Shown here piece by piece: positions 1 to 6,742 of a stretch of 40,717 bases of DNA. How positions within the stretch are numbered: the stretch's first letter is position 1; every line of letters starts with the position of its first letter. The position numbers were made by a program, and so were the translations under genes. This DNA is from Prevotella sp. GTDB lineage: Bacteria > Bacteroidota > Bacteroidia > Bacteroidales > Bacteroidaceae. The notes under the pieces are model-generated. The model searched no databases and was not told the origin of the DNA. It saw only the letters and a program-made list of their open reading frames with translations. The DNA lies in assembly GCA_017455845.1 (NCBI GenBank), contig JAFSYY010000011.1, positions 1 to 40,717 of the forward strand, given 5' to 3'.

Positions 1-21
1 GTTTCTCTCTTTCTCTGTCAT
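1..21 (-). CDS. Left-edge start of a leftward gene (partial)
   Basis: An ATG at position 21 on the minus strand opens a frame reading M-T-E-K-E-R-N before the window ends. It lies about 20 bp downstream of a good Bacteroidetes promoter on the same strand, which is the only reason to call it. The product cannot be identified from seven residues. Confidence 0.4.
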
Positions 22-40
22 ACCTTTATAGAATATGGTG

Positions 41-72
41 CAAAGGTACAACATTTTTGGCAGAAACACAAA
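41..72 (-). promoter_or_regulatory. Bacteroidetes promoter for the left-edge gene
   Basis: On the minus strand the -7 element TACCTTTG lies at 48-41 and a -33 TTTG at 72-69, 20 bp apart. This matches the TTTG/TAnnTTTG pattern recognised by the Bacteroidetes primary sigma factor. It fires leftward out of the window. Confidence 0.6.
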
Positions 73-185
73 TCAACCCCCTTGCTTATGGAGTCATGCA
101 TGGTCTGTGGAGGTCTGCCACGGAAAAATCCGGGTGCGCCGGAGAATATTTTCGCACAATGAATCAAAAACAGTTTATTTATAGA

Positions 186-506
186 TTAGTTGACTATCTT
201 CCTCAGTTTGCTTGGATGCATTCTCATGTCCCAGATAGCGTCAATATACACGACATCTTCTATTTCATCATAATAATGAATCAATTTAAAATGCTTCATT
301 AATATGGCACCACGATAGCCCTTCCCTCTATCCGCTAACAGCGGCTCGCGTGTATATGAGGTTGGGAGAAGAGATAGGCGGGATTCTATATGCCTGATGT
401 CTTTGTACCAGTTGTTAACAGCCTTACGTCCAAACTCCATAAGAGCATAGTCAATATGAGCTTCCAACTGCTGTGTGGCTCTTTCGTTCCAAATCACCTG
501 AGCCAT
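186..506 (-). CDS. ParE/RelE-family toxin of a type II toxin-antitoxin system
   Basis: This 106-residue protein has the layout of the ParE/RelE (plasmid stabilisation) toxin fold: an N-terminal strand followed by a helical hairpin around residues 8-45, then a beta-sheet ending in the family-typical I-W-D-M-R-M-H-P segment near residues 91-98. Family members inhibit gyrase (ParE) or cleave ribosome-bound mRNA (RelE); the sequence alone does not decide which. It overlaps the upstream small gene by 13 bp, the usual antitoxin-toxin coupling. Length is normal for the family and the frame is intact. The fold assignment is good, the target is unknown. Confidence 0.8.
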   Translation of the reverse strand: MAQVIWNERATQQLEAHIDYALMEFGRKAVNNWYKDIRHIESRLSLLPTSYTREPLLADRGKGYRGAILMKHFKLIHYYDEIEDVVYIDAIWDMRMHPSKLRKIVN

Positions 507-745
507 GGATATTTCTGTTCCAGTCGATTATGAAATTCAATACTCGTTATCCACTTTGTCGAATCATTACGTTCGTCATCGGCTTTATCAAGAGCCGCAT
601 TTACTTCTTCAAGTGTGCGGGGATAGCCAAAATCAACATGTCCAAAATTGTAGTCAATTTCTGACCAAATATTCACAGAATCATAGCCATGAACTACTGC
701 TTCACAGGCAACGTTGTTTTGAGTTTTGATTATTTCTTCTTCCAT
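494..745 (-). CDS. Small acidic protein, probable antitoxin partner of the ParE-like toxin
   Basis: The 83-residue product is acidic and I do not recognise a standard DNA-binding domain such as ribbon-helix-helix, HTH or PhD. The call rests on position: it is first in a two-gene leftward operon, has its own promoter at 843-873, and its end overlaps the toxin start by 13 bp. The C-terminal half (about residues 43-83) is predicted helical with W-I-T-S-I-E-F-H-N and Y-P-W-L-R motifs that may wrap the toxin. It could represent an antitoxin family with an unusual DNA-binding mode, or one that does not autoregulate through DNA. Confidence 0.6.
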   Translation of the reverse strand: MEEEIIKTQNNVACEAVVHGYDSVNIWSEIDYNFGHVDFGYPRTLEEVNAALDKADDERNDSTKWITSIEFHNRLEQKYPWLR

Positions 746-795
746 AATAAATAGCGATTGAGCAAATGAAATCCGTGCGTCCTACCCAGTTTAGG

Positions 796-831
796 GGCTG
801 CAACGCTTGGAAGCGTAGCCCACTATGGGCG
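796..831 (-). promoter_or_regulatory. Two mutually exclusive hairpins in the TA operon leader
   Basis: In the roughly 90-nt leader of the toxin-antitoxin operon, one hairpin pairs 796-800 with 818-822 and 804-809 with 812-817 (GGGCT/AGCCC around ACGCTTGGAAGCGT). A second pairs 819-822 with 828-831 (GCCC ACTAT GGGC). They share the GCCC at 819-822, so only one can form at a time, as in attenuator-like leaders. No U-run follows either, so a terminator role is not supported. Confidence 0.35.
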
Positions 832-842
832 GTGGCACGGTG

Positions 843-873
843 CAAAAGTACGAATAATTCTGAAAACGGCAAA
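843..873 (-). promoter_or_regulatory. Promoter of the toxin-antitoxin operon
   Basis: Minus-strand TACTTTTG at 850-843 with TTTG at 873-870, spaced 19 bp. It points leftward into the antitoxin gene about 95 bp away. Confidence 0.65.
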
Positions 874-909
874 GAAAAAGGCAGAAAAATTAGTCAGTTA
901 CAGTAATAA

Positions 910-997
910 AAGTCAATGGAGGCTGTTTGTTAAGTCAAAACATACTCGTTGCCAAGTCAAAACAGGCTCGTTTGAAGTTCAAAACAGGCTCCTTGCT
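910..997. repeat. Four degenerate 22-bp units
   Basis: Units at 910-931, 932-953, 954-975 and 976-997 share an AAGTCAAAAC-like first half and a GGCTCGTT-like second half. The 22-bp period equals that of the palindromic array that starts 7 bp further on. They lie between the divergent TA and rarA promoters. Confidence 0.75.
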
Positions 998-1004
998 AAG
1001 TTGT

Positions 1005-1136
1005 CGACCTAGGTCAATCGATCTGCCGACCTAGGTCAATCGATCTGCCGACCTAGGTCAATCGATCTGCCGACCTAGGTCAATCGATCTGCCGACCTAG
1101 GTCAATCGATCTGTTGACCTAGGTCACTTGGTCGCG
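1005..1136. repeat. Palindromic 22-bp tandem repeat, five full copies plus one degenerate
   Basis: Units start at 1005, 1027, 1049, 1071 and 1093, with a diverged sixth at 1115. Each carries the perfect 10-bp palindrome GACCTAGGTC (six copies at exactly 22-bp spacing, first at 1006-1015), and five also carry ATCGAT. There are no spacers, so it is not a CRISPR array. Two helical turns per unit would place every palindrome on the same DNA face. Confidence 0.9.
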
Positions 1137-1184
1137 TGACAGCCGTCATATATTTCGGATTGAGCAAATAAAAGTGCGGAAATA

Positions 1185-1215
1185 TTTGCAAGTTACGGAA
1201 AAATCCTTACCTTTG
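1185..1215 (+). promoter_or_regulatory. Promoter of rarA
   Basis: TTTG at 1185-1188, 19 bp, then TACCTTTG at 1208-1215, followed by a 5' leader of about 22 nt before the ATG at 1245. A textbook Bacteroidetes promoter. Confidence 0.75.
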
Positions 1216-1244
1216 CACAAAAAATAAATGCATTAGGAAATAAA

Positions 1245-2516
1245 ATGTCAGAACCGTTAGCAGAAAGACTAAGACCCCGCACGCTGGACGATTATATTGG
1301 CCAGCAACACCTGGTTGGAGAGGGTGCCGTGCTCCGTAGGATGATAGACTCCGGACGTATCTCGTCGTTTATCCTCTGGGGGCCGCCCGGCGTGGGCAAG
1401 ACCACACTGGCTCAGATCATAGCCCACAGGCTGGAGACGCCCTTCTATACGCTCTCGGCGGTGACCAGCGGCGTGAAGGATGTTCGCGATGTCATAGAGA
1501 AGGCCCAGAAGGGCCGTTTCTTCAACGAGGCTTCACCTATCTTATTTATAGACGAGATACACCGTTTCTCAAAATCACAGCAAGACTCGCTGCTGGGAGC
1601 CGTGGAGCGCGGCATCGTGACGCTGATAGGTGCCACGACAGAGAACCCGTCGTTCGAGGTCATCCGGCCCCTGCTCTCGCGCTGTCAGTTGTACGTGCTG
1701 AAATCACTGGAGAAGGACGACCTGCTGAAACTGCTGGAGCGAGCCGTCACGAAAGACCTGATACTCAAGGAGCGGCATATAGACCTGAAGGAGACGGGTG
1801 CCATGCTGCGCTATAGCGGCGGCGACGCACGCAAACTGCTGAACATCCTGGAGTTGGTGGTGGAGTCAGAGAGCGGCGATGTGGTTGTCACAGACGAACT
1901 GGTGGTGGCACGCCTGCAGCAGAACCCGCTGGCCTACGACAAGGACGGCGAGATGCACTACGACATCATCTCGGCCTTTATCAAGAGCATTCGCGGCAGC
2001 GATCCCGACGCGGCGCTCTACTGGATGGCCCGCATGATTGAGGGTGGCGAAGACCCTCAGTTTATTGCCCGCCGGATGGTTATCTCCGCCTCTGAGGACA
2101 TTGGTCTTGCCAACCCCAACGCCCTGCTTCTGGCCAATGCCGCGTTCGACACGGTGATGAAGATAGGCTGGCCGGAGGCGAGGATTGCGCTGGCCGAGTG
2201 TGCCGTCTACCTCGCCACGTCGGCCAAGAGCAACTCGGCCTATCTGGGCATCGACGCGGCATTGGCCCTGGTTCGTGAGACCGGCAACCAGCCCGTGCCG
2301 CTTCACATCAGGAACGCACCCACGCAGTTGATGAAGCAGTTGGGCTATCATGACGGCTACAAATATCCGCACGACTACCCTGGTCATTTCACACCACAGC
2401 AGTATCTGCCCGATGCACTGACAGACAAGCGTCTGTGGCACGGGCAGCATAATCCTGCTGAGGAAAAGTTATGGCAGCGTATGATCAACTACTGGGGCAA
2501 ACGATTCGAGGAGTAG
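1245..2516 (+). CDS. rarA: Replication-associated recombination protein A (RarA/MgsA AAA+ ATPase)
   Basis: A clamp-loader-like AAA+ ATPase that acts at stalled replication forks and single-strand gaps. The 423-residue protein carries Walker A G-P-P-G-V-G-K-T at residues 46-53, Walker B with catalytic D-E at 103-104, sensor 1 T-T-E-N-P-S-F at 131-137 and an S-R-C arginine-finger motif at 145-147. The C-terminal half, with N-P-L-A-Y-D-K and later Y-K-Y-P-H-D-Y-P, is the MgsA/RarA tetramerisation domain. Length and residues are normal. It is monocistronic and convergent with the peptidase gene, whose end is only 8 bp away. Confidence 0.95.
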   Translation: MSEPLAERLRPRTLDDYIGQQHLVGEGAVLRRMIDSGRISSFILWGPPGVGKTTLAQIIAHRLETPFYTLSAVTSGVKDVRDVIEKAQKGRFFNEASPILFIDEIHRFSKSQQDSLLGAVERGIVTLIGATTENPSFEVIRPLLSRCQLYVLKSLEKDDLLKLLERAVTKDLILKERHIDLKETGAMLRYSGGDARKLLNILELVVESESGDVVVTDELVVARLQQNPLAYDKDGEMHYDIISAFIKSIRGSDPDAALYWMARMIEGGEDPQFIARRMVISASEDIGLANPNALLLANAAFDTVMKIGWPEARIALAECAVYLATSAKSNSAYLGIDAALALVRETGNQPVPLHIRNAPTQLMKQLGYHDGYKYPHDYPGHFTPQQYLPDALTDKRLWHGQHNPAEEKLWQRMINYWGKRFEE

Positions 2517-2524
2517 TTCCTGCA

Positions 2525-4564
2525 TTACCATAGAGGCAAACGCTGCTCCTTGGGGATGTACATCTTATTGTCAGACGTCACGCCGAAGGCCTCGTACCAG
2601 GCATCGATATGGGGCAGTGCACCGTTGACGCGCCAGCGTCCCAGGGCGTGGGGGTCGCTCTTGGTGCGGTTGCGTATCTCCTCATCGGTGATATTGCCAG
2701 CCCATACGCCGGCGTATGCCAGGAAGAAGCGCTGGGCGGGCGTGAAGCCGTCGGCATCGGCCAGCGGCCGCCCGCTGGTGGCGTTCTGGAAAGCCGTCCA
2801 TGCTACCTGCAGACCGCCGTGGTCGGCCAGGTTCTCACCCAGGGTGAGGCGGCCGTTGGCATTGAGGTCGGGCAGCACCTTGATAGCCGAGAAGAAATCA
2901 GCGTATTTGTCGGTGCGCTCCTTGAAGTTCTCGGCATCCTGTTCCGTCCACCAGTCGTGCATATTACCATCCTTGTCGTACTGCCGGCCCTGGTCGTCAA
3001 AGCCGTGGGTCATCTCATGACCGATCACCACGCCGATGGCACCATAGTTGAAGGCATCGTCGGCCTCCATGTCGAAGAAGGGGCGCTGCAGGATGCCGGC
3101 GGGGAAGCAAATCTCGTTGGTCGTGGGGTTGTAGTAGGCGTTCACCGTCTGCGGGTACATGTGCCAGTCGTCACGGTCAACGGGTTTGCCGGCCTTATGC
3201 TCAATGTCCCATTTGGTCCAGAAGCGGCTGCACTCCTGCATGTTCTCGTAGTAACTCTTGCTGGGGTCTATCTGCAGGTCGGAGATGTCGGTCCACTTGT
3301 CAGGATAGCCCACCTTCACATAGAAGGCATCCAGTTTGTCGAGGGCGTTCTGCCGGGTGGAGTCGCTCATCCATTCCTGTGCCTTGATGCGCTCGGCCAG
3401 GGCCGTCTGCAGGTTCTTCACAAGGTTGACCATGCGTTCCTTGGCCTCGGCGGGGAAATATTTCTTCACGTAGATCTGGCCGAGGGTCTCGCCCATGACT
3501 CGCTCCAGTTGCTGGGTGGAGCGGCGCCACAGCGGATGATCCTCCTTGCGGCCAGACATCACCTTGCCGAAGAACTCGAAGTTGGCTTTCTGCACCTGGT
3601 CACTCAACCTGCCGGCAGAACCAAGTATCACACCACACTCCATATAGTCGCGGTATTCGGCAGGCGTGAGCGCAGCCACCACCTTGTCGGCACCAGCCAG
3701 AAACTCGGGCTGGCCCACAACCAGTTCCTGCAGGTACTGCGTCTCTATGCCACGGGCATTCATCACCTTTTCGAGTTGCAGGTGGGGGTACTGCGTGTCA
3801 AACTCCTTCAGCGTTGTCTTGTTGTAGTTGCGCTGCGGGTCGCGGAGTTCTGTATTAGAGCGCGACACCTTGGCCAGTGCCGTCTCCACCTTCATGATGT
3901 TGTCGCGCTTGACCTGGGCGGCCTCTTCGCTGAAGCCGAAGAGTTTGAACATACGCACAAGGTGCTTCTTGTACTCCTCACGGATGTTGGCCGTGGCAGA
4001 GTCGTTCTCCAGATAGTAGTCTTTCTGCCCCAGTGTCAGACCGCCCTGCATGATGTTCAGTATGTTTTCAGTGGAGTTCTTCTCGTCGGCACCCAGGTAG
4101 GGCGACCAGAACTCCGCATCGCCATAGGGCGCCATCTCCAGTTGTATGGCAAACAACTCGTCAATGGTCTGTGCCTGCTCCATACGGTTGATGAGTCCCA
4201 TAACAGGTGCCACGCCGTCTTGCTCACGTTTCACGGAGTCCATTGCCAGTTTGTAGAGGTCGCTCAGTTTCTGCTCTATGGTGCCCTGCTCGAAACTGCC
4301 CTTCAGCAACTCGTCGAGGATGCCGTTGATACGTTTGGTGTTCTCCTCGCCCAGCACATCGAATGAACCATAGCGTGAATAGGCGGCAGGCAGAGGATTT
4401 TTCTCCATCCAGCCACCGCAGGCATACTGATAGAAGTCGTCGCCGGCAACGGCGGTAGTGTCGAGATTGCCCATGTCGATGCCCGACGTGAGCGGTGCAT
4501 TGCCACTCCCGCATCCCACGAGGGTAGCCATTGATGCTACTGCAATCATAAGTTTAATGTTCAT
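2525..4564 (-). CDS. M13 (neprilysin/PepO) family zinc metallopeptidase, lipoprotein
   Basis: A 679-residue endopeptidase. The N-terminus is a lipoprotein signal with lipobox L-V-G-C (Cys18), so the enzyme should be anchored in a cell-envelope membrane. The M13 N-domain covers roughly residues 40-420. The catalytic domain carries the zinc motif H-E-M-T-H at 516-520 and the third ligand in E-N-L-A-D (Glu577), plus N-A-Y-Y at 475-478, which binds the substrate backbone. It ends in Trp, as M13 enzymes do, but without the usual nearby Cys. It lies 11 bp downstream of the ABC-F gene and is probably cotranscribed. Role inferred: oligopeptide breakdown in the periplasm or at the surface. Confidence 0.93.
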   Translation of the reverse strand: MNIKLMIAVASMATLVGCGSGNAPLTSGIDMGNLDTTAVAGDDFYQYACGGWMEKNPLPAAYSRYGSFDVLGEENTKRINGILDELLKGSFEQGTIEQKLSDLYKLAMDSVKREQDGVAPVMGLINRMEQAQTIDELFAIQLEMAPYGDAEFWSPYLGADEKNSTENILNIMQGGLTLGQKDYYLENDSATANIREEYKKHLVRMFKLFGFSEEAAQVKRDNIMKVETALAKVSRSNTELRDPQRNYNKTTLKEFDTQYPHLQLEKVMNARGIETQYLQELVVGQPEFLAGADKVVAALTPAEYRDYMECGVILGSAGRLSDQVQKANFEFFGKVMSGRKEDHPLWRRSTQQLERVMGETLGQIYVKKYFPAEAKERMVNLVKNLQTALAERIKAQEWMSDSTRQNALDKLDAFYVKVGYPDKWTDISDLQIDPSKSYYENMQECSRFWTKWDIEHKAGKPVDRDDWHMYPQTVNAYYNPTTNEICFPAGILQRPFFDMEADDAFNYGAIGVVIGHEMTHGFDDQGRQYDKDGNMHDWWTEQDAENFKERTDKYADFFSAIKVLPDLNANGRLTLGENLADHGGLQVAWTAFQNATSGRPLADADGFTPAQRFFLAYAGVWAGNITDEEIRNRTKSDPHALGRWRVNGALPHIDAWYEAFGVTSDNKMYIPKEQRLPLW

Positions 4565-4575
4565 AATACAAATAT

Positions 4576-6579
4576 TTAATTATCAGTTATTTTATCAAGT
4601 TCTTCTGATAGTTCTCCCCAGCGTTCCATCTCCTCGTCCAGTTGTCGCTTGGTGTCGGTGTACTCCGTGACGAGCGTCATGTCCGAGGCGTTCTTCGGAT
4701 CGCAGAGCAGGGTGTCGAGTTCTTTGAGGCGCTGCTCCATGCGGGCAATCTTCTTCTCACACTCTTCCACGGCTTTCTCCGCCCTTTTCTGGCGTTTCTG
4801 CTGTTCCTTGTGCTCGGTGTAGGATTCTTTGGAGGTGAGAGGTGAGGGGTGAGGGGTGAGAGGTGAGGGGTGAGGGGTGAGAGAATAGTTTTGCTGTTCT
4901 GGCTTCTCACCTCTCACCTCTATCCTCTCACCTCTCACCTCTATCCTCTCACCTCTGTCACGCAGATAGTCATAGATACCGCCGATGTGCTCTCTGACCT
5001 TGCCGCCGCCAAACTCAAACACCTTGGTCACCAGGCCGTCGAGGAACTCACGGTCGTGAGAGACGATGATGGCGGTGCCGTCGAAAGCACGGATAGCCTC
5101 TTTCAGCACGTCCTTTGAAGGCATGTCGAGGTGGTTGGTAGGCTCGTCGAGTATCAGCAGGTTGACAGGCTCCAGGAGCAGGCGTATCATCGCCAGACGG
5201 CTGCGCTCACCGCCGCTGAGCACCTTGACTTTCTTTTCCGACGCCTCGCCGCCGAACATAAAGGCACCCAGGATGTCGTTGATGCGCAGGCGGATATCGC
5301 CCGTGGCCACGTTGTCGATGGTCTGGAACACCGTGAGCGACTCGTCAAGCAACTGTGCCTGGTTCTGGGCAAAATAGCCTATCTGCACGTTATGTCCTAT
5401 CTTCAGGTTGCCTTCAAAGGGTATCTCGCCCATGATACATTTCACCAGCGTAGACTTTCCCTCGCCGTTCTTGCCGACGAAGGCCACCTTCTCGCCTCGC
5501 TTGATAGTCAGGTTAACGTGGTCGAAGACCAGGTGAGAGGCGAGGGGTGAGGGGTGAGAGGTGAGAGGATACTCTTTTTTCACTTCGTCGCAAATCACCG
5601 GGTAGTCGCCTGAGCGCAGACAGGGCGGGAACTTCAGGTGCATGGCCGAGTTGTCCACCTCGTCGACCTCGATAATCTCCATCTTCTCCAACTGACGCAA
5701 ACGCTGCTGAACCTGAACGGCCTTGGTGGCCTTATAACGGAAACGCTCCACAAACTCACGGATGTCGGCCATCTCCTTCTGCTGGTTCTCATAGGCACGC
5801 AGTTGCTGTTCGCGGCGCTCCTTGCGCAGCGTTACATACTCGTCGTATTTCACACGATAGTCTATCACCTGTCCGCATGAAATCTCCAGCGTGCGGTTCG
5901 ACACATTATTTATAAATGCACGGTCGTGGCTCACCAGCACAACGGCACCGCTCCAGGTGGCCAGCAGTTGCTCCAGCCATTGTATGGACTCGATGTCGAG
6001 GTGGTTGGTAGGCTCGTCGAGCAACAGCACGTCAGGCCGGCGCAGCAGTATCTTGGCCAGTTCTATTCGCATGCGCCAGCCGCCGGAGAACTCACTGGTA
6101 GGGCGCCCGAAGTCGCTACGCTCGAAGCCCAGGCCCATCAGCGTTCGCTCTAACTCAGCCTCATAGCCCTCGGCTCCCAGCATCTGATAGCGGTCATGCT
6201 CATTAGTAAACCTTTCCACTAACGCCATATACTCTTCGCTCTCATAATCAGTACGTTCCGACAACTGTCGCTCCATCCTTTTTATGCGGTCGGCCATCTT
6301 CTGGATGTCGGCAAAGGCTTTCTGAGCCTCCTGCCTCACGGTGGTGTCGTCTTGCAGAATCATCACCTGAGGCAGATAGCCTATGGTCGTTTCACTTGCC
6401 ACACTCACCGTGCCTGCCGTAGGCCGTTCCATGCCACAGAGTATCTTCAGCAAGGTAGACTTGCCGGCACCGTTTTTACCAACGAGCGCAATGCGCTCCT
6501 TGTTGTTGATGACAAAGGTCGCATCGCTGAACAGGGGCTTCACCCCGAACTCCACTTTCAGTCCTTCTACAGAAATCAT
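4576..6579 (-). CDS. ABC-F family ATPase (Uup/YheS-like translation factor)
   Basis: A soluble protein with two ABC domains and no membrane segment, of the ribosome-associated ABC-F class. Walker A motifs are G-K-N-G-A-G-K-S-T (residues 34-42) and G-K-N-G-E-G-K-S-T in the second half; both halves have an S-G-G signature and L-D-E-P-T-N-H-L-D. A charged C-terminal coiled coil (about residues 585-667) is Uup-like. I set the start at the ATG at 6579 because a longer frame to 6627 would run through the promoter at 6617-6624. Heptanucleotide arrays lie in frame at residues 339-350, just before the second ABC domain, and at 543-583, in the linker before the coiled coil, giving low-complexity R-G-E-R-I-E-V and L-T-P-H-P-S-P repeats. 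Confidence 0.92.
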   Translation of the reverse strand: MISVEGLKVEFGVKPLFSDATFVINNKERIALVGKNGAGKSTLLKILCGMERPTAGTVSVASETTIGYLPQVMILQDDTTVRQEAQKAFADIQKMADRIKRMERQLSERTDYESEEYMALVERFTNEHDRYQMLGAEGYEAELERTLMGLGFERSDFGRPTSEFSGGWRMRIELAKILLRRPDVLLLDEPTNHLDIESIQWLEQLLATWSGAVVLVSHDRAFINNVSNRTLEISCGQVIDYRVKYDEYVTLRKERREQQLRAYENQQKEMADIREFVERFRYKATKAVQVQQRLRQLEKMEIIEVDEVDNSAMHLKFPPCLRSGDYPVICDEVKKEYPLTSHPSPLASHLVFDHVNLTIKRGEKVAFVGKNGEGKSTLVKCIMGEIPFEGNLKIGHNVQIGYFAQNQAQLLDESLTVFQTIDNVATGDIRLRINDILGAFMFGGEASEKKVKVLSGGERSRLAMIRLLLEPVNLLILDEPTNHLDMPSKDVLKEAIRAFDGTAIIVSHDREFLDGLVTKVFEFGGGKVREHIGGIYDYLRDRGERIEVRGERIEVRGEKPEQQNYSLTPHPSPLTPHPSPLTSKESYTEHKEQQKRQKRAEKAVEECEKKIARMEQRLKELDTLLCDPKNASDMTLVTEYTDTKRQLDEEMERWGELSEELDKITDN
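4832..4953. repeat. Two opposed heptad arrays inside the ABC-F gene
   Basis: Seven GAGGTGA/GGGGTGA heptads (4832-4880) face seven TCTCACC-type heptads (4905-4953) across a 24-bp core, forming a large imperfect inverted repeat in frame in the coding sequence. In the right array every third heptad is TCTATCC; on the coding strand this turns what would be in-frame TGA into ATA. Confidence 0.9.
5531..5565. repeat. Heptad array inside the ABC-F gene
   Basis: Five heptads (AGGTGAG, AGGCGAG, GGGTGAG twice, AGGTGAG). The coding strand reads them in the stop-free orientation as L-T-S-H-P-S-P-L-A-S-H, immediately before the second ABC domain. Confidence 0.88.
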
Positions 6580-6616
6580 ATTAATCGCTGTCGCTGCTAT
6601 CAATGCTATTTTGCCG

Positions 6617-6648
6617 CAAAGGTACAATGAAAATCCGTCTCAACCAAA
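6617..6648 (-). promoter_or_regulatory. Promoter of the ABC-F / M13 peptidase pair
   Basis: Minus-strand TACCTTTG at 6624-6617 with TTTG at 6648-6645, spaced 20 bp. It lies about 38 bp upstream of the ATG chosen at 6579. Confidence 0.65.
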
Positions 6649-6684
6649 AAAAATGAAAAAAAACATTTCTTATACTGGAAAAGA

Positions 6685-6716
6685 TTTGCATATTTCAACG
6701 ATTCTTTATACCTTTG
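6685..6716 (+). promoter_or_regulatory. Promoter of the HTCS-like regulator
   Basis: TTTG at 6685-6688, 20 bp, TACCTTTG at 6709-6716, with a leader of about 20 nt to the ATG at 6743. It diverges from the ABC-F promoter. Confidence 0.7.
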
Positions 6717-6742
6717 CACGAAAATAACGAGTAATAAAACCT

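Noticed and set aside
57-302. Small plus-strand ORF of 81 codons at the left edge
   Set aside because: Overlaps the toxin gene antisense, has no promoter and no recognisable domain.
1005-1136. CRISPR array
   Set aside because: Units are directly joined without unique spacers and there are no cas genes.
2609-4366. Long open frame (585 codons) on the plus strand opposite the M13 peptidase
   Set aside because: Fully antisense to a gene with complete zinc-peptidase motifs; composition is that of a GC-rich third-position shadow and no domain is recognisable.
4832-4953. Disrupted ABC-F gene (frameshift by repeats)
   Set aside because: The frame remains open through both arrays and continues into an intact Uup-like coiled coil.
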